Origin: Cricetomys ansorgei
Lineage: Eukaryota; Chordata; Mammalia; Rodentia; Nesomyidae
Direction of reading: 5' to 3'
DNA length: 64,000 nt
Assembly: GCA_026225945.1 (NCBI GenBank)
Contig: JAMJFZ010001774.1
Location: 1-64,000 of the forward strand
The position numbers and the translations under genes were made by a program. Position 1 is the first letter of the stretch. Each line of letters opens with the position of its first letter. Under the pieces are notes generated by a model. That model had not been told where the DNA came from. It did not search any database and saw nothing but the letters and a program-made list of their open reading frames with translations. Below, in pieces: positions 10,915 through 21,616 of the stretch.

Positions 10915-11440
10915 AGCATTGGCAAGAATGCAGAATAAGTGGAGCGCCTGTAGTACTGCTGATGGGAACATAAAATGATGCAGCTGCTACGGAACACGGT
11001 TTGCCAATTCCTCAAAATACCGAGCACAGAATTACCATATGATCTAGCAATTTCCCATCCAGTTATATAACCAAAGGAACTGAAAGGGTTTAGGCAAAGT
11101 ATTTACACATCCAGCTCCATAGCAGCATTATTCACACTAGCCAAAAGGTAGAAGCAATCAAAGCATCTGTCAACAGCTGCCTGGATAAGAAAACACGGTG
11201 CATACAGAATATCATTCAGCATTAAAAAGGAAGGAGATGTAGACACAAGCTACAACATGAACAAACCTTGAAAACATTATGGTAAATGAAATAAATCTGC
11301 CACAAAAGGCGAAGATACTGTATGATTTCACTTCCATGAGGTACTTAGAATAGTCAAGTTCATAGAGACTAGAGTAGAACAGTAGCTGCCAGATACAGAG
11401 AGGAAGGAGCATTGGTTTCAGAGCTGCAGCTGCAGACAAT
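10915..11440 (+). mobile_element. Old L1 (L1M-type) 3' end
   Basis: CTCCATAGCAGCATTATTCA, AGCCAAAAGGTAGAAGCAAT, ATATCATTCAGCATTAAAAA and TATGATTTCACTTCCATGAG follow the well-known order of the mammalian L1M ORF2 end and 3' UTR. It is decayed and non-coding. Confidence 0.85.
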
Positions 11441-11467
11441 GGAAGCAGTCTGGAAACCAGCGGTGGT

Positions 11468-11545
11468 CACTGGGGATCACACTCAGGTTCTGAGACTCGG
11501 TAGCAAGCACATTTACCTGCCGAGCCATCTTGCTGCAGCTATGGT
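11468..11545 (-). repeat. B2/ID-type SINE head, reversed
   Basis: The reverse strand reads GCTGCAGCAAGATGGCTCGG, then CTGAGTGTGATCCCC, the tRNA-like head and B-box. Confidence 0.65.
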
Positions 11546-11967
11546 GCCACGTTAGTTGTTTAGAGCTTGGGGCTTAGGATGAACCTCCTGACAGGCAACA
11601 GCGGGGTCGCGGTGAATTTGTCAACCTCTCAGAAGTCGGGAACAACACAAGCACCCTCATAGGGGCATTGGGATGATTGCAACAAAGGAAGGGCCACAAG
11701 TCATTTCAAAGCAAACATGCAATGAATCCGAGGGGTTTCTGGCCGCATGCACCCCGTTGTATCATGAGCTTTACGCTGCACACACCACTACCACAATGCC
11801 AAGACATGCTAACCGAAACTCCTTCTGCGCTTATGGAAACAGAAAGGTTTAATTACTGAAAACAAGGACTCAATATTGTCCCACTGTCCTTCCTCAAAAT
11901 GCATCAAATCAGCATAGCTGTGTTTTGTGTTATGTTAGAATGTTTGATTTTAAAAACTGTTCTTTGA

Positions 11968-12186
11968 AGAGCTGGAGAAAGGTTCAGTGGTTAGAATACT
12001 TGCTGTTCTTGCAAAGGACCTGGGTTTAGTTCCCAGCACCCATATCAAGCAGCACTCAATGACTTGTAACTCAGTTCCAGGGGACCCAAAACCCTCTTCT
12101 GGTTCTGAAACCCACTCTTCTAGACTCAGTACACATGTGATGAGTACAGAGAAGCAGGCAATCATAAGTACACATAAATTAAAAAT
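11968..12186 (+). repeat. B2 SINE
   Basis: AGAGCTGGAGAAAGGTTCAG, GGGTTTAGTTCCCAGCACCC, CAGTTCCAGGGGACCC and CCCTCTTCTGGTTCTGA are in order. Confidence 0.85.
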
Positions 12187-12319
12187 TATTAATTTTTTAA
12201 TTGTTCTTTGAACTGCTGGCTTGAGTTTTATTTTCAAAAATTGTTAAATGAATTTAGGCTTAGAACTAAGGCAAAATTTACAACAATTTCTGAAATGGCT
12301 TCAAACATACTTACATATG

Positions 12320-12418
12320 AATTCCAGCTCCGGAGGGACCCAACACCCTCTTCTGTCTCCACAGACACCCATACACATATGGCACACACACACAAAAATA
12401 AGAATAAAAAGATCATGT
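12320..12418 (+). repeat. B2 SINE, 3' part
   Basis: ATTCCAGCTCCGGAGGGACC, ACCCTCTTCTGTCTCC, and a CACACACACAAAAATAAG tail. Confidence 0.75.
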
Positions 12419-12726
12419 AGATATATAGATATCTGCCATTTTGTAGTACGTGCTTGCTTATGCAAAGTGCATTCTCAGCACTGACGATAGAAAAATCCAA
12501 GTACCAAGCATCTGTCCTAAATGCTGAAGAGCTCTACATCCTGCAGTATGAAATATTCAACAAAGACTTATTCTTATGTAAAATAAGCAAGAACAAATAT
12601 CTTACTGCTATGTAAATGTTTTCATCTTAAATATAAACCCAAAAAAAGCTTTAATATAAATTCTTCTATGATTTATCATCAGTAAATGTTTCATTTGAAT
12701 ACTGATTTCACATAAAAATTTCTTGG

Positions 12727-12891
12727 AGCCAGGCAGTGGTGTTGCATGCCTTTCTTTAATCCCCGAACTTGGGGGGTGGCAGAAGCAGGTGGATTTTTCA
12801 AGGCCAGCCTGGTCTACAGAGCAAGTTCCAAAATAGCCAAGGCTACACAGAGAAACCCTGTCTCAAAAAACAGACAGACAGACAGACAGAA
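12727..12891 (+). repeat. B1 SINE with (CAGA)n tail
   Basis: GAGCCAGGCAGTGGTGTTGC, GGCCAGCCTGGTCTACAGAG and GAGAAACCCTGTCTCAAAAA, running into CAGACAGACAGACAGA. Confidence 0.93.
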
Positions 12892-12896
12892 AACAA

Positions 12897-12966
12897 GGGA
12901 GGGGAGGGGAGGAGGGGAGGAGAAGGGAGAGGAGAGGAGGAGAGGAGAGGGAAGAAAAAAGAAATC
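12897..12966 (+). repeat. Polypurine (GGGGA)n-like tract
   Basis: About 70 bases almost purely A and G with GGGGAGG units, between a B1 tail and a B2 head. Confidence 0.9.
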
Positions 12967-12977
12967 TCTTGGGTAAT

Positions 12978-13192
12978 GGGGCTGGAGAGTCAGCTCAGCA
13001 GTTAAGAGCACTGACTGCTCTTCCAGAGGACCCAGGTTTGATTCCCAGCCACCAAAACGGTGGCTCACAAACACTTGTAACTTCATTTTTAGGTGATCTG
13101 ACATCCTCTTCTGGCCTCCAGGAACACCAGACACTCACATGGTGCACAGATATACAACCAGGCAAAACACCCATACACATAAAATAAGAAAT
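12978..13192 (+). repeat. B2 SINE, nearly full length
   Basis: GGGGCTGGAGAGTCAGCTCA, AGCACTGACTGCTCTTCCAG, GGTTTGATTCCCAGCC, TCCTCTTCTGGCCTCCAGGA and CACCCATACACATAAAATAA. Both Pol III box regions are readable. Confidence 0.95.
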
Positions 13193-14036
13193 TTAATTTT
13201 TCCCCTTGGGTTTGAAAAAGTTGGGAATCCCTTTGCTGAGAGCATTAAGCCCAGAAAGAGCACAGAAGCACCAAGCCCCTTCTCTTCCTTGACCCATGTA
13301 CCTCTTTCTTTGGGTGTTCATTTGTATCTTTTATTAAAACCCAGGGAAATTCAAATACAGTATTTTATTGAGTGTTAGGAACTATTCTACCAAATTGCTG
13401 GGCATGAGGAAGGAATTACGGAAACTCCTTACAGCCAGGTAGTAAAAGAAGTAGTGAAAGCCTGGAACTTGCAAGTGGTATGAATAGGTACAGTATCCTG
13501 GGTCTGAAGCTTACTATAGATACAGTCCAGACGAAGTTGAATTGTAGGACATTCAATTGGCAAAAGAGCTGGAGAAGTGGTTGCTGACAAGGGAAAACGC
13601 TCCATACAAGCAGTGTTAGAAACACTGTGAGCACTATCATTGGCAAAATTAGCTGAGAGGGGAAACAACAAATAATGTATTTAACAAACACTTAAAAATT
13701 ATTAAAACACACGCTTTTGTTTCATCTACTGTCCTTAATGAATGGGGAGAAAAAATATACCAAAAGAAAGCAAAACACTGGAAAGAAGCAGGAGAGCAGA
13801 AAATTCACAAAAGGAAGTCAGAAGTGGAGTGACAGGGCCTGGGTCCCGTAAGTAATATGGGACCTGAGACACTGATAGAGCCGCTGGTATGGGCCACTGC
13901 AGCTCTTCCCTAGGGAGCTGGCATTTCAAGCTGAGAGCTCCAGGAAGGTGCCAGAATAATGCAGATGGCCCAGATGAACAGGGCTCACTCATGCCACTCC
14001 CCCACAGCACTCCATCTCCTTCACTGCAGTGAGTTG
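13193..14036. other. Intronic sequence, no feature recognised
   Basis: No SINE or exon is recognised; composition is ordinary. Confidence 0.4.
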
Positions 14037-14135
14037 AGTACAGTGGTCCCCAAAGATGTGTCCGTATCCTAACCCGAGACACCTGCAAGTGTGAACTCAT
14101 TTGGAAAGTTTCTTTGGAAGTGTCACTCGGGATCT
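14037..14135 (+). mobile_element. MLT1 (MaLR) LTR, left part
   Basis: GTGGTCCCCAAAGATGTGTC, CGTATCCTAACCCGAGACAC and GTGAACTCATTTGGAAAGTT match the left side of the mammalian MLT1 LTR. The right part resumes at about 14545. Confidence 0.65.
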
Positions 14136-14145
14136 GAGTTGGTTA

Positions 14146-14536
14146 GTTTTATGCCAAGTTGACATAAGCTAGTCACTTGGTAAAAGGGACCTCAACTGAG
14201 AAAATGCCTCCACAAGACTAGCATATTAGAGGCAAATCTGTCCAGCATTTTTTAAATTAATGATTTACCTGGGAGGGTCCAGCCCTTTGTGGGTGATGCC
14301 AATTCTGGGCAGGTGGTCCTGAGTTATATAAAGAAGCAGGCTGAGCAAGCCACGAGGAGCAAGACAGGAAGCAGTGTTCCTCCATGGCCTCTGCTTCAGT
14401 TCCTGCCTCTAGGTTCCTGCCTTAAGCTTTTGCCCTGACTTCTTTCAACAATAAACTGATGTAGAACTGTAAAATGAAACAAACCCTTTTCTCCCTAAGT
14501 TGCTTTTGATCACATTATATTTTACAAACTAAGATA
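14146..14536 (+). mobile_element. Rodent LTR-type repeat, family A, inside an MLT1
   Basis: TTAGTTTTATGCCAAGTTGA, GAGAAAATGCCTCCACAAGA, GGTCCTGAGTTATATAAAGA and CAATAAACTGATGTAGAACT. The order is the same as at 7344-7745. It interrupts the MLT1, so it is the younger insertion. Confidence 0.7.
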
Positions 14537-14544
14537 GGTTCTCA

Positions 14545-14795
14545 AGCGAGCAGATCCTACATCTAAGAAATATTCAGAAAAAGGACACCCAGAAAGAGAC
14601 ACAAAGAGCAGAGAAACTGGAGGCAGAGTCTAGAGTGACATAGTGCCAACCCAAGGAAATCATGAATCAATCAGGAATAGGAAAAGGCCTCTACAGCCTT
14701 TGACAGTACAGCCTTGTCAGCACCTTAACGTTGGACTTCTGGCTTCCAGCACAATGAGAAAATAAAAGTTCTGTTGTCACTGTAGCTTTAAGAAA
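14545..14795 (+). mobile_element. MLT1 (MaLR) LTR, right part
   Basis: GTTGGACTTCTGGCTTCCAG and GAGAAAATAAAAGTTCTGTT are the diagnostic 3' words of MLT1, preceded by decayed sequence. Confidence 0.65.
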
Positions 14796-14859
14796 CAAAG
14801 AAGACCCTAACCAAAAGAAAAGTACTCCTTCCTCACATGCCATCAAAAATCTACCTCTT

Positions 14860-15020
14860 TGTTGGGTGTGGTGACTTATACTTTTAATTCCCGCACTTGG
14901 GAGACTGAGGCTGGTTGATCTTGGTGAGTTCCAAGAAAAGTCTGGTCTACACACTGTGAGTTCCTCGACAGCCAGGACTACATAGTGAGACCCTGTCTCA
15001 AACGAGCAAACAAACAAAAC
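14860..15020 (+). repeat. B1 SINE
   Basis: TTGGGTGTGGTGACTTATAC, GAGTTCCTCGACAGCCAGGA and GAGACCCTGTCTCAAACGAG. Confidence 0.85.
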
Positions 15021-15590
15021 TTCCCCCCTGAAAAATCTTCACTTACACTGTCATCTAAAGAAATTTCATGCTCACTGGTTTGGAGCTTTCTGTATAGACA
15101 TTGACCTCAGCATAGCCTGCCTCTCAGGGACTCAGAGAAGATCCCAAAGACCAAACACTTAAGTTATTCTGGATACCCACACCTCATCACACACAGCACA
15201 GAGTCTTGAAGGAACATGGAAGATGGGAGGCAGGGTGTGTAATTTTGCTTCCATTATCTCGTCTATCTAGGTAAAGACAAAGAAATACACAATGGAAGGT
15301 CTTTTAAGAATCAACCAGGAAGTTTCCACAGGAAACTGAAATAGGGGGTCCCCGGGGGACCACATATCAGACAGGAATAAAAGCAACCACCACTGGCCCA
15401 CTTTTCCTTCTGGGTCCTCTCACTCTGCCTCCCTCTCTTCCTCTGTCCCTGCCTCTCTTCCTCTCTCCCTCTTTTTCCTGTTTCTTTTAAACTCTGAATT
15501 TGTTCTTATATGTTCTTATATAATATAGTTATAATATATAGCTATATTAACACATAAAGAAAGTAAATATTACAAAATTGTGAGGACCAC
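15021..15590. other. Intronic sequence with a CTC/CTTCCT-rich run
   Basis: A pyrimidine-rich low-complexity stretch at 15410-15490 and AT-rich sequence after it. No gene is recognised. Confidence 0.45.
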
Positions 15591-15750
15591 CATCCAGCAC
15601 TGGCCATGCACCCTGTAAACACCTTTAACTCCAACTCTGAGGGATCCGACACCCTCTTCTAGCTTCCACATGCACACACACACACATACATACACAAAGA
15701 TACATATACAAACAAGCACATTCACACAAATAATAAATCTTTTTAAGCTA
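15591..15750 (+). repeat. B2 SINE, 3' part
   Basis: ACTCCAACTCTGAGGGATCC, ACACCCTCTTCTAGCTTCCA and a CACACACATACATACACA tail. Confidence 0.75.
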
Positions 15751-15774
15751 AAGAAAAATTAATATGAGCTAGTA

Positions 15775-15858
15775 ATGGTGCTGCATACCTCAATCCCAGA
15801 ACTTGGCAGATTGGTAGTTCAAGGGCAGCCCGGGCTACATGGCACTTAGCTCAAAGAC
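15775..15858 (+). repeat. B1 SINE, truncated
   Basis: ATGGTGCTGCATACCTCAAT, CCCAGAACTTGG and CAGCCCGGGCTACATGG. The tail is missing. Confidence 0.65.
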
Positions 15859-16049
15859 GAAGATTAAATAGGTAAACAGAGACGCCATTTCATATAGCAG
15901 CGTGCTGTTATCAAAACAACAAGGCTTCCAGAAATGGGCCAAAATCGTAGCTGCGAACTGTTAATGTACTAAACACAACCAAACTGTCAGCTTTAAGATG
16001 GCTAACTATGTAGATTTTGCCTCAATTTTCTGTTCTTTTTAGTGGGAGG

Positions 16050-16122
16050 GGAGTTTGAAAGGTAAGAAAGGGTTTTGCTATGTAGCCACACTGGCTTCCA
16101 CCCTGAAATGCTAGGTTGCACA

Positions 16123-16185
<63 letters not shown>

Positions 16186-16316
16186 CCTCTCTCTCTCTCA
16201 GGCAGGGTCTCATACAGCTTAGGCTACCCTTGACTAATGATCCTCCTGGCTCTATCTTCCCAAATGCCAGGATTACAGGTACATGCTATCATGCTATGCC
16301 CAGCTTCAATTTTAAA
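16050..16316 (-). repeat. Two reversed B1 pieces flanking a (CT)n tract
   Basis: GGGTTTTGCTATGTAGCCAC (left piece) and CAGGCAGGGTCTCATACAGC through GCCAGGATTACAGGTACATG (right piece) are both reverse-strand B1. Between them lies (CT)n at 16125-16180 and 16187-16199. Confidence 0.8.
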
Positions 16317-16341
16317 AAAAAAGAGTCAAAAACTCAACACC

Positions 16342-16501
16342 AGGCAGTGGTGGCACACACCTTTAATCCCAGCACTCAGGAGGCAGAGGAAGGCAGATCG
16401 GCAGATCTCTATGAGTTCGAGGCCAGCCGGGTCTACAGAGTGAGTTACAGGACAGCCAGAGTAACAACAGAGAAACCATGCCTTGGAGGAAAAAAAAAAA
16501 A
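16342..16501 (+). repeat. B1 SINE
   Basis: CACCAGGCAGTGGTGGCACA, CACCTTTAATCCCAGCACTC, GTTCGAGGCCAGCCGGGTCT and an A-run. It is well preserved. Confidence 0.95.
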
Positions 16502-17880
16502 GTCATAAAATCAATTTTGCCATTACCCTTAGAATTCAAAGTAAGCTTTGCATAAGAAATCATTTCACTAACAACTTAAGTAATCACTAGGGTAGGGCTC
16601 GTGGGGCCCAGGGCCAAAGATGACTGACTGCCTTTGAGCTGCAGACTCCTGTCAGGGCTGACCTGAGCACCATAGGGTGATTAGAAGTGGCTCTGGCCCC
16701 TGCCCATTTTATGTTGGCAACACACCACCACCCTACACACCACATCACCACCCTCAATTTGTGACAACAAAAAACCATCTCTACACATTTCCAAATGTCA
16801 CCAGGATCAAAACAGCCCCCTTATTGAGACCCTCTGTTCTAAATGGAAAAGAGTTCCTAGTAATTACTAAGAATTTCTTCTTTTCCAGTCCCTTTCAATA
16901 TGCCAGCATGACTCACTACTTCCTGCCAACCCTATGGGCCACAAATGACCCATCTATGTGAACCTCTGGCACCTGGTTACAAATGTCCTTTCTTCTAATC
17001 CCAAGATTCCCTAATCTACCCACAAGAGCCCTGAACAATGTACTTCCTGCTTCCTCTGCCTGCAGCCACAGATGGCCCAACGCCCTCATTCTGTCCCCAG
17101 AGTATGGCACCATGGCTCCAGCAGCACTTAGAAATAGAAAGCATGTCTTTAAGGTACAAACCAAGAAAAAAGCAAATCTACCCATTCCACAAATAAATTA
17201 GAGCTTCCCTGTTATTACGCCATTCCCCAACTCAATAGCAAACTCCAGACAAGTTAACCAAACAAGTTAAAGGGTTGAAACAAGAAGCTGAAACCCTTGG
17301 GAATGAACCTGAATTTGTAAGGAAGTTCATTACTTCTGACTTTGGGAACATTCAACTTAGGCCTGCTGTCTTCGCCACTCATTACTCTTTTGGAAAGCAC
17401 CAAACACTTAAGAGGGGAATGGATTCTACTCCAATTAAACCCAGCTTTGTTGATCTTTAACATAGTTTTCTCCCTTTAGGATTTTGGCTATCTGAATTCT
17501 GAGTTTATTAATTCAGTGTTTACTTCCTAGGCACCTATTTACTTACTGAGAGCATGGAAAAAAGGTGAGTGCACCTTAGAAGGCAAAGAGGTTAAGTAAA
17601 CTGGTACAATAAACAGTGAAGAGTTATGCACTGAAAACTCTTGAGTGAGAGAGAGTAAGAACACCAGAAGCAACTAATCATACACAAAGGAAGTCAACAG
17701 GTAACCCGGGAAACATCCTCCACCTTTATATGTTTGGAGTAAAGAATATGAGAGTACAGCTGGCCCACCACATCCATCTTCCACATAAGGTTCAGCCAGC
17801 ATGGCTAGAGAATACTAGGGAACAGGAATCAGAATCACTGTAGGCTGTATTGTAACAGAGAAGGTTTGACCGGACAAGAC
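16502..17880. other. Intronic sequence, mostly single-copy, no gene recognised
   Basis: No SINE until about 17880. Short open frames on both strands (for example 17275-17460 plus) carry no motif I recognise and have no splice context. Confidence 0.4.
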
Positions 17881-17990
17881 AGGCAGAATGGCACATACCT
17901 ATCCAGCAATCAGGAGGCTGACACAAAAGGATTTCGAATGAATTCAAGGCAGATCTGACCTACATAGCAGGAACTGTCTCCAAAAAAAAG
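17881..17990 (+). repeat. B1-related SINE, diverged
   Basis: GGCAGAATGGCACATACCTA, AATCAGGAGGCTGACACAAA and GAACTGTCTCCAAAAAAAAG. Confidence 0.6.
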
Positions 17991-18495
17991 TATATGAGAG
18001 GATGTGCTAAGCCATATATAAACATTATGCCACTTTTTTCAGACTTCTGCAAAAGTAAATTTGTGTCCACATAGGTTCCCCCACAAAATATCAAGGGGCA
18101 ACTACATTAAGGGAACTGGAAAAGGCAGCCTTTGATGGAGACTCCTGTGCTAATCATTTTGGTTCATGAACTGGAAAGACTACGCAGCATAGCATTTCTA
18201 ATTCACAAACTGAGTTGCTTTTTTTTTTTTTTCCTGCCAATGTTAAACCTTCCCCTCTATCTAGAGACCACAGAGCAGAAATTAAAGGACACGTTTCTCC
18301 ATCAGTCAGCAACCCCTAAGGTAAAGGGCTTCCATTAGAGCTAGCTGATAACTAGTCCAGTGAGACAAGATAACCAAGAGCTACTGACCTGACCAGTGGG
18401 CCTGTAAAGTTAAAGGTAAACAGAAACTTCCAACAATAAAGCACACACAAAAAAAGCAGCAAATTAAAACACACGTGCTAAAAGTGCTTCTAGAG

Positions 18496-18719
18496 CAGTG
18501 GTTTTCAACCTTGCTAATGCTGTGACTCTTTAATACAGTTCCTCGTGTTCTGGTGACCCCCAACCATAAAATTATTTTCATTGCTATTTTATAACTGCAA
18601 TTTTGCTACTGTTATAAATTTTAGTGTAAATATCTGATATGCAGCAGATCTTAGATGGCCCCTGTAAAAGGGTCATTCAACCCTCAAAGTGGCTGCAACC
18701 CACAGATTGAAAACCGCTA
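18496..18719 (+). mobile_element. URR1-like non-autonomous hAT element, copy 2
   Basis: CAGTGGTTTTCAACC at the left and GATTGAAAACCGCT at the right form terminal inverted repeats. The body matches the copy at 5145 (ATACAGTTCCTCGTGTTCTG, TATCTGATATGCAG). The 8-mers TTCTAGAG (18488-18495) and TTCTATAG (18720-18727) agree at seven of eight bases. Confidence 0.85.
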
Positions 18720-18744
18720 TTCTATAGGAGCTATGCAAAATCTT

Positions 18745-19005
18745 TTTGGCATGTGAGTGGGAGGGTGTATGTGCACATGCATGGTCTCCTGGATATTTCA
18801 TTGAACCTGGAGCTCATCAACTTGGCTAGATTGGCTGGCAAGCAAGTCCCATGAGTCCTCCTCTTTCTACCTCCTTAGTGCCAGGATTACAGGGACCAGC
18901 CCACCACACATCTGGCTTATAACGTGTCTTGAAGATCCAAACTCAGTTCTTTATGATTGTGTGGCAAATACTTTACAAATCAGTCATCTCACCAGCCCCC
19001 AAAAT
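18745..19005 (-). repeat. B4 SINE, reversed
   Basis: TGCCAGGATTACAGGGACCA (B1-like part) and GCAAATACTTTACAAATCAG with CATCTCACCAGCCCCC (tRNA-like head) are both in reverse, in the B4 arrangement. Confidence 0.75.
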
Positions 19006-19025
19006 CTTTTTTTCAAACCCAAACC

Positions 19026-19172
19026 CTCTGGGCAGTGGTAGCACATGCCTTTAATCCCAGCACTGAGTAGTCAGAGGCAGGCGGGTCCCTGCGAGTTCAG
19101 GGCCAGCCTGGTCTACAAAGTGAGTTCCAGGACAGCCAGAGTTACAACCTGTCTCAAAAAATTAAAAATAAA
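19026..19172 (+). repeat. B1 SINE
   Basis: TGGGCAGTGGTAGCACATGC, CTTTAATCCCAGCACTGAGT, GTTCAGGGCCAGCCTGGTCT. Confidence 0.93.
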
Positions 19173-19221
19173 AATAAACCAACAAAACCCAACTCAAAGG
19201 AAAAATAAACAAACAAATCAA

Positions 19222-19342
19222 CCAGTCAGGCCTGGTGGCACACGCCTTTAATCCCAAAGCTAAAAGAGACAGAAGCAGGCAAGATCTCTGTGAATTGGAG
19301 ACCAGCCAGATGTACAGTGTGCAGGTTAGCCAGAGCTAGAAT
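19222..19342 (+). repeat. B1 SINE, truncated
   Basis: CAGGCCTGGTGGCACACGCC, TTTAATCCCAAAGCTAAAAG and GATCTCTGTGAATTGGAGAC. The tail is missing. Confidence 0.88.
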
Positions 19343-20195
19343 AAAATATGTACGCATACAAAATACCTGATAGTTAACGTAAATTATATAAGTAGAAAGA
19401 AAATTAATTCCTTCTAATAAACACAAAGTTGTGAAATGAATACCACAAATGATATCTTCATGGTAATAAAAACAACTGAGCCCTGTATTAAGCCAAAAGA
19501 AATCATCCATATCCTCAGGCCTGCTCCCGAACCAGCTCACAGTGCCTATAATAAACTCCCTTAGCCACCCTCAGTACCTCAGTATAGGGTCTCCTCTGAC
19601 ATCCCTCACACCTCAGGACAGGAAGTTAACTCTGATTCTGTACCTCAAGACAAGAGTGACGGACAGTGATCTCCTTGTTATTCAGCCATCACACTCCTCA
19701 ACCTCATGTAAAAAAAATCCTGCTCCTATGAGTTCTCAGCACTGGCTTCTCTGGCCTCCACCCTCTTACTCATGCCCCAACAGTCCCTGAAGCCCTTGGC
19801 ACCCTCACTTCCACCCCCACCACAGCTCATCACCATCCTGAGTGGTTTCAAATCCACAAGGGCTACAATACATGCTACATGTTCCCATGCTACAATACAA
19901 CTTCCTAATGTTTTCACTACCATGACCTTTGGCCCTTTCCACCACATATATCATGGCCACATCCCAGACCTTGTCAATATAAATTGTACCAAATCTAAAT
20001 TTTCCAGTCTCCCTTACACTCACTTTGGCCTGATTCAGACTCATCCAGTTCTCCACACACTGACTCTTCTATTTTGTCCCAGTCAATAAATCAATAAACC
20101 TGCTCCTTGGATTACAGGCAGAAGAACCCAAATGAGGTTTGTACAGAGGTATTGGATTTGTTTATGAAAGAACAGGCTTAAAATTTTAGAAACTA
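19343..20195. other. Intronic sequence, no feature recognised
   Basis: Single-copy-looking, C-rich on the plus strand around 19540-20060. I could not assign it to a repeat or an exon. Confidence 0.4.
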
Positions 20196-20420
20196 ACCAA
20201 GCAGGATAGCTCAAAGAGTAAAGACACCTGCAGCCAAGTCTTATAACCTCTGTTCAATCCCCGGGACCCACAGGGAAGAAAAAGATAACTGACTCCTGAC
20301 AGCTGGCCTCTGACTCCTACATGAACACTGTGACCTGGCCTCTGACTCCTACATGAACACTGTGACCACCCAAACACATATATAACAAAAAATAAATTGA
20401 AAAATAAAATTAAAAGGGTT
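20196..20420 (+). repeat. B2/B4-type SINE with internal 32-bp duplication
   Basis: CAAGCAGGATAGCTCAAAGA head, GTTCAATCCCCGGGACCCAC B-box, and an AAATAAATTGAAAAATAAAA tail. A 32-base block beginning CTGGCCTCTGACTCC occurs twice in tandem at 20303-20334 and 20335-20366, identical by eye. Confidence 0.8.
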
Positions 20421-20454
20421 ACCAGGAAGCCAGGCTTGGGAATAAGAATGGCCA

Positions 20455-20783
20455 TTACAGGCTCATAGATTTGAATGCTTGGTCACCAGGGAGTGGCACT
20501 GTTAGGAGGTCTGGCCTTGTTGGAGGAAGTATATCACTAGGTGTGGGCTTTGGGGTTTCAAATGCTAGATCCAGGCCCAATATCTTCTCTTCATGCTGCC
20601 TGCCTACAGATTCAGATGTAGAATTCTCATCTACTTCTCCAGCATCATGTCTGCCTGCATGCCACCATGCTCTCCACCATTATGATAATGGACCTCATAA
20701 CACCCCACATAAGTGCTTTCCTTTGTAAGAGTTACTGTAGTCATGGTGTCTCTTCACAAAAATAGAACTTTGATTAAGACAAT
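20455..20783 (+). mobile_element. Rodent LTR-type repeat, family B
   Basis: AGGAGGTCTGGCCTTGTTGG, GTGTGGGCTTTGGGGTTTCA, ATGTCTGCCTGCATGCCACC and GTCATGGTGTCTCTTCACAA. This is the intact-body version of the repeat seen in pieces at 9735-10212. Confidence 0.7.
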
Positions 20784-20809
20784 GCCTAGCATCCCAGTAC
20801 AGATGTTGA

Positions 20810-21420
20810 TTCAGGTTCAAAGGCTTTTTGCCTCTGAACTCTTTGCCTAATTCAATCACTGGTACTAGTCCTGGAGCCCTGAAACATCTCAGCCTCCATA
20901 CAGTCTCATCTTAGGCCTAGAAGTGGAAGGCTTCAGCCTTTGTACAATCTAGAACATTTAAGCCTCTGGGACATACTGCTGACTGAGCTGTTCCTTCTGA
21001 ACTCCGAGCTGTACTGATCAACTCATTTACTGTTCTGGCTCAATCTTTTCTCCAAACTGCTGGTTAAAACTGACCTTCTGAGTTGGCTGGCTGTTTCTGA
21101 TGGAACTCTTCTGACTCTGGCAGACTCTAGCTGAATCCCACAACTTCTCTGACTGAACTGCTCTGCTTGGCTTCAAACTGACTCACTCTTCCCATCTGAT
21201 ATTTGACTTCTGCCAAATTGCCTCTGTGTCTCTGCCTCAGACCCTTCAGACTGCTTGCCTCATACTGCTTCTGAGTATGGTCATTTTTCTATCATGAGAG
21301 TTGGGCGTGTCCTCACGCTGACTCACTCTGTTAACTCTTCCTCTGATTCCTTCACTCTGACTCATCTCAGACATCACTTCCTGTTTGACACTGACTCCTG
21401 AGTTCTGCTTCCTGTCTCCC
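20810..21420. repeat. CTGACT/TTCTGA-rich degenerate sequence
   Basis: The words CTGACT, TTCTGA and CTGAACT recur dozens of times with irregular spacing. It looks like a decayed tandem or LTR-derived sequence; no family is assigned. Confidence 0.5.
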
Positions 21421-21535
21421 AAGTGATGGGGTTAAAGGTGTATACTACCACTGCCTGCAGCATACTGGGATTGAAGGTGTATACTAATATTCTTTCTACA
21501 TTCCATCTGGACCACACAGGCCTCTGAATGTGATT

Positions 21536-21616
21536 CCTTCATACAGACCCCTCGATGTGTTCCCTTCATAGAGACCCTTGGATTTGATTCCTTCATAGAG
21601 ACCCTTGGATTTGATC
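21536..21616. repeat. 27-bp tandem repeat, three full units
   Basis: Units start CCTTCATAGAGACCC and run 27 bases at 21536, 21563 and 21590; a partial unit precedes. The last two differ at one base. On the minus strand it translates to repeated SNPRVSMKE-like nonapeptides, an artefact of the 27-base period. Confidence 0.92.

Noticed and set aside
16116..16508. Open frames containing peptides such as RVSSRTARVTTEKPCL, seen at many places in the window.
   Set aside because: This peptide is the translation of B1 SINEs and recurs wherever a B1 lies.
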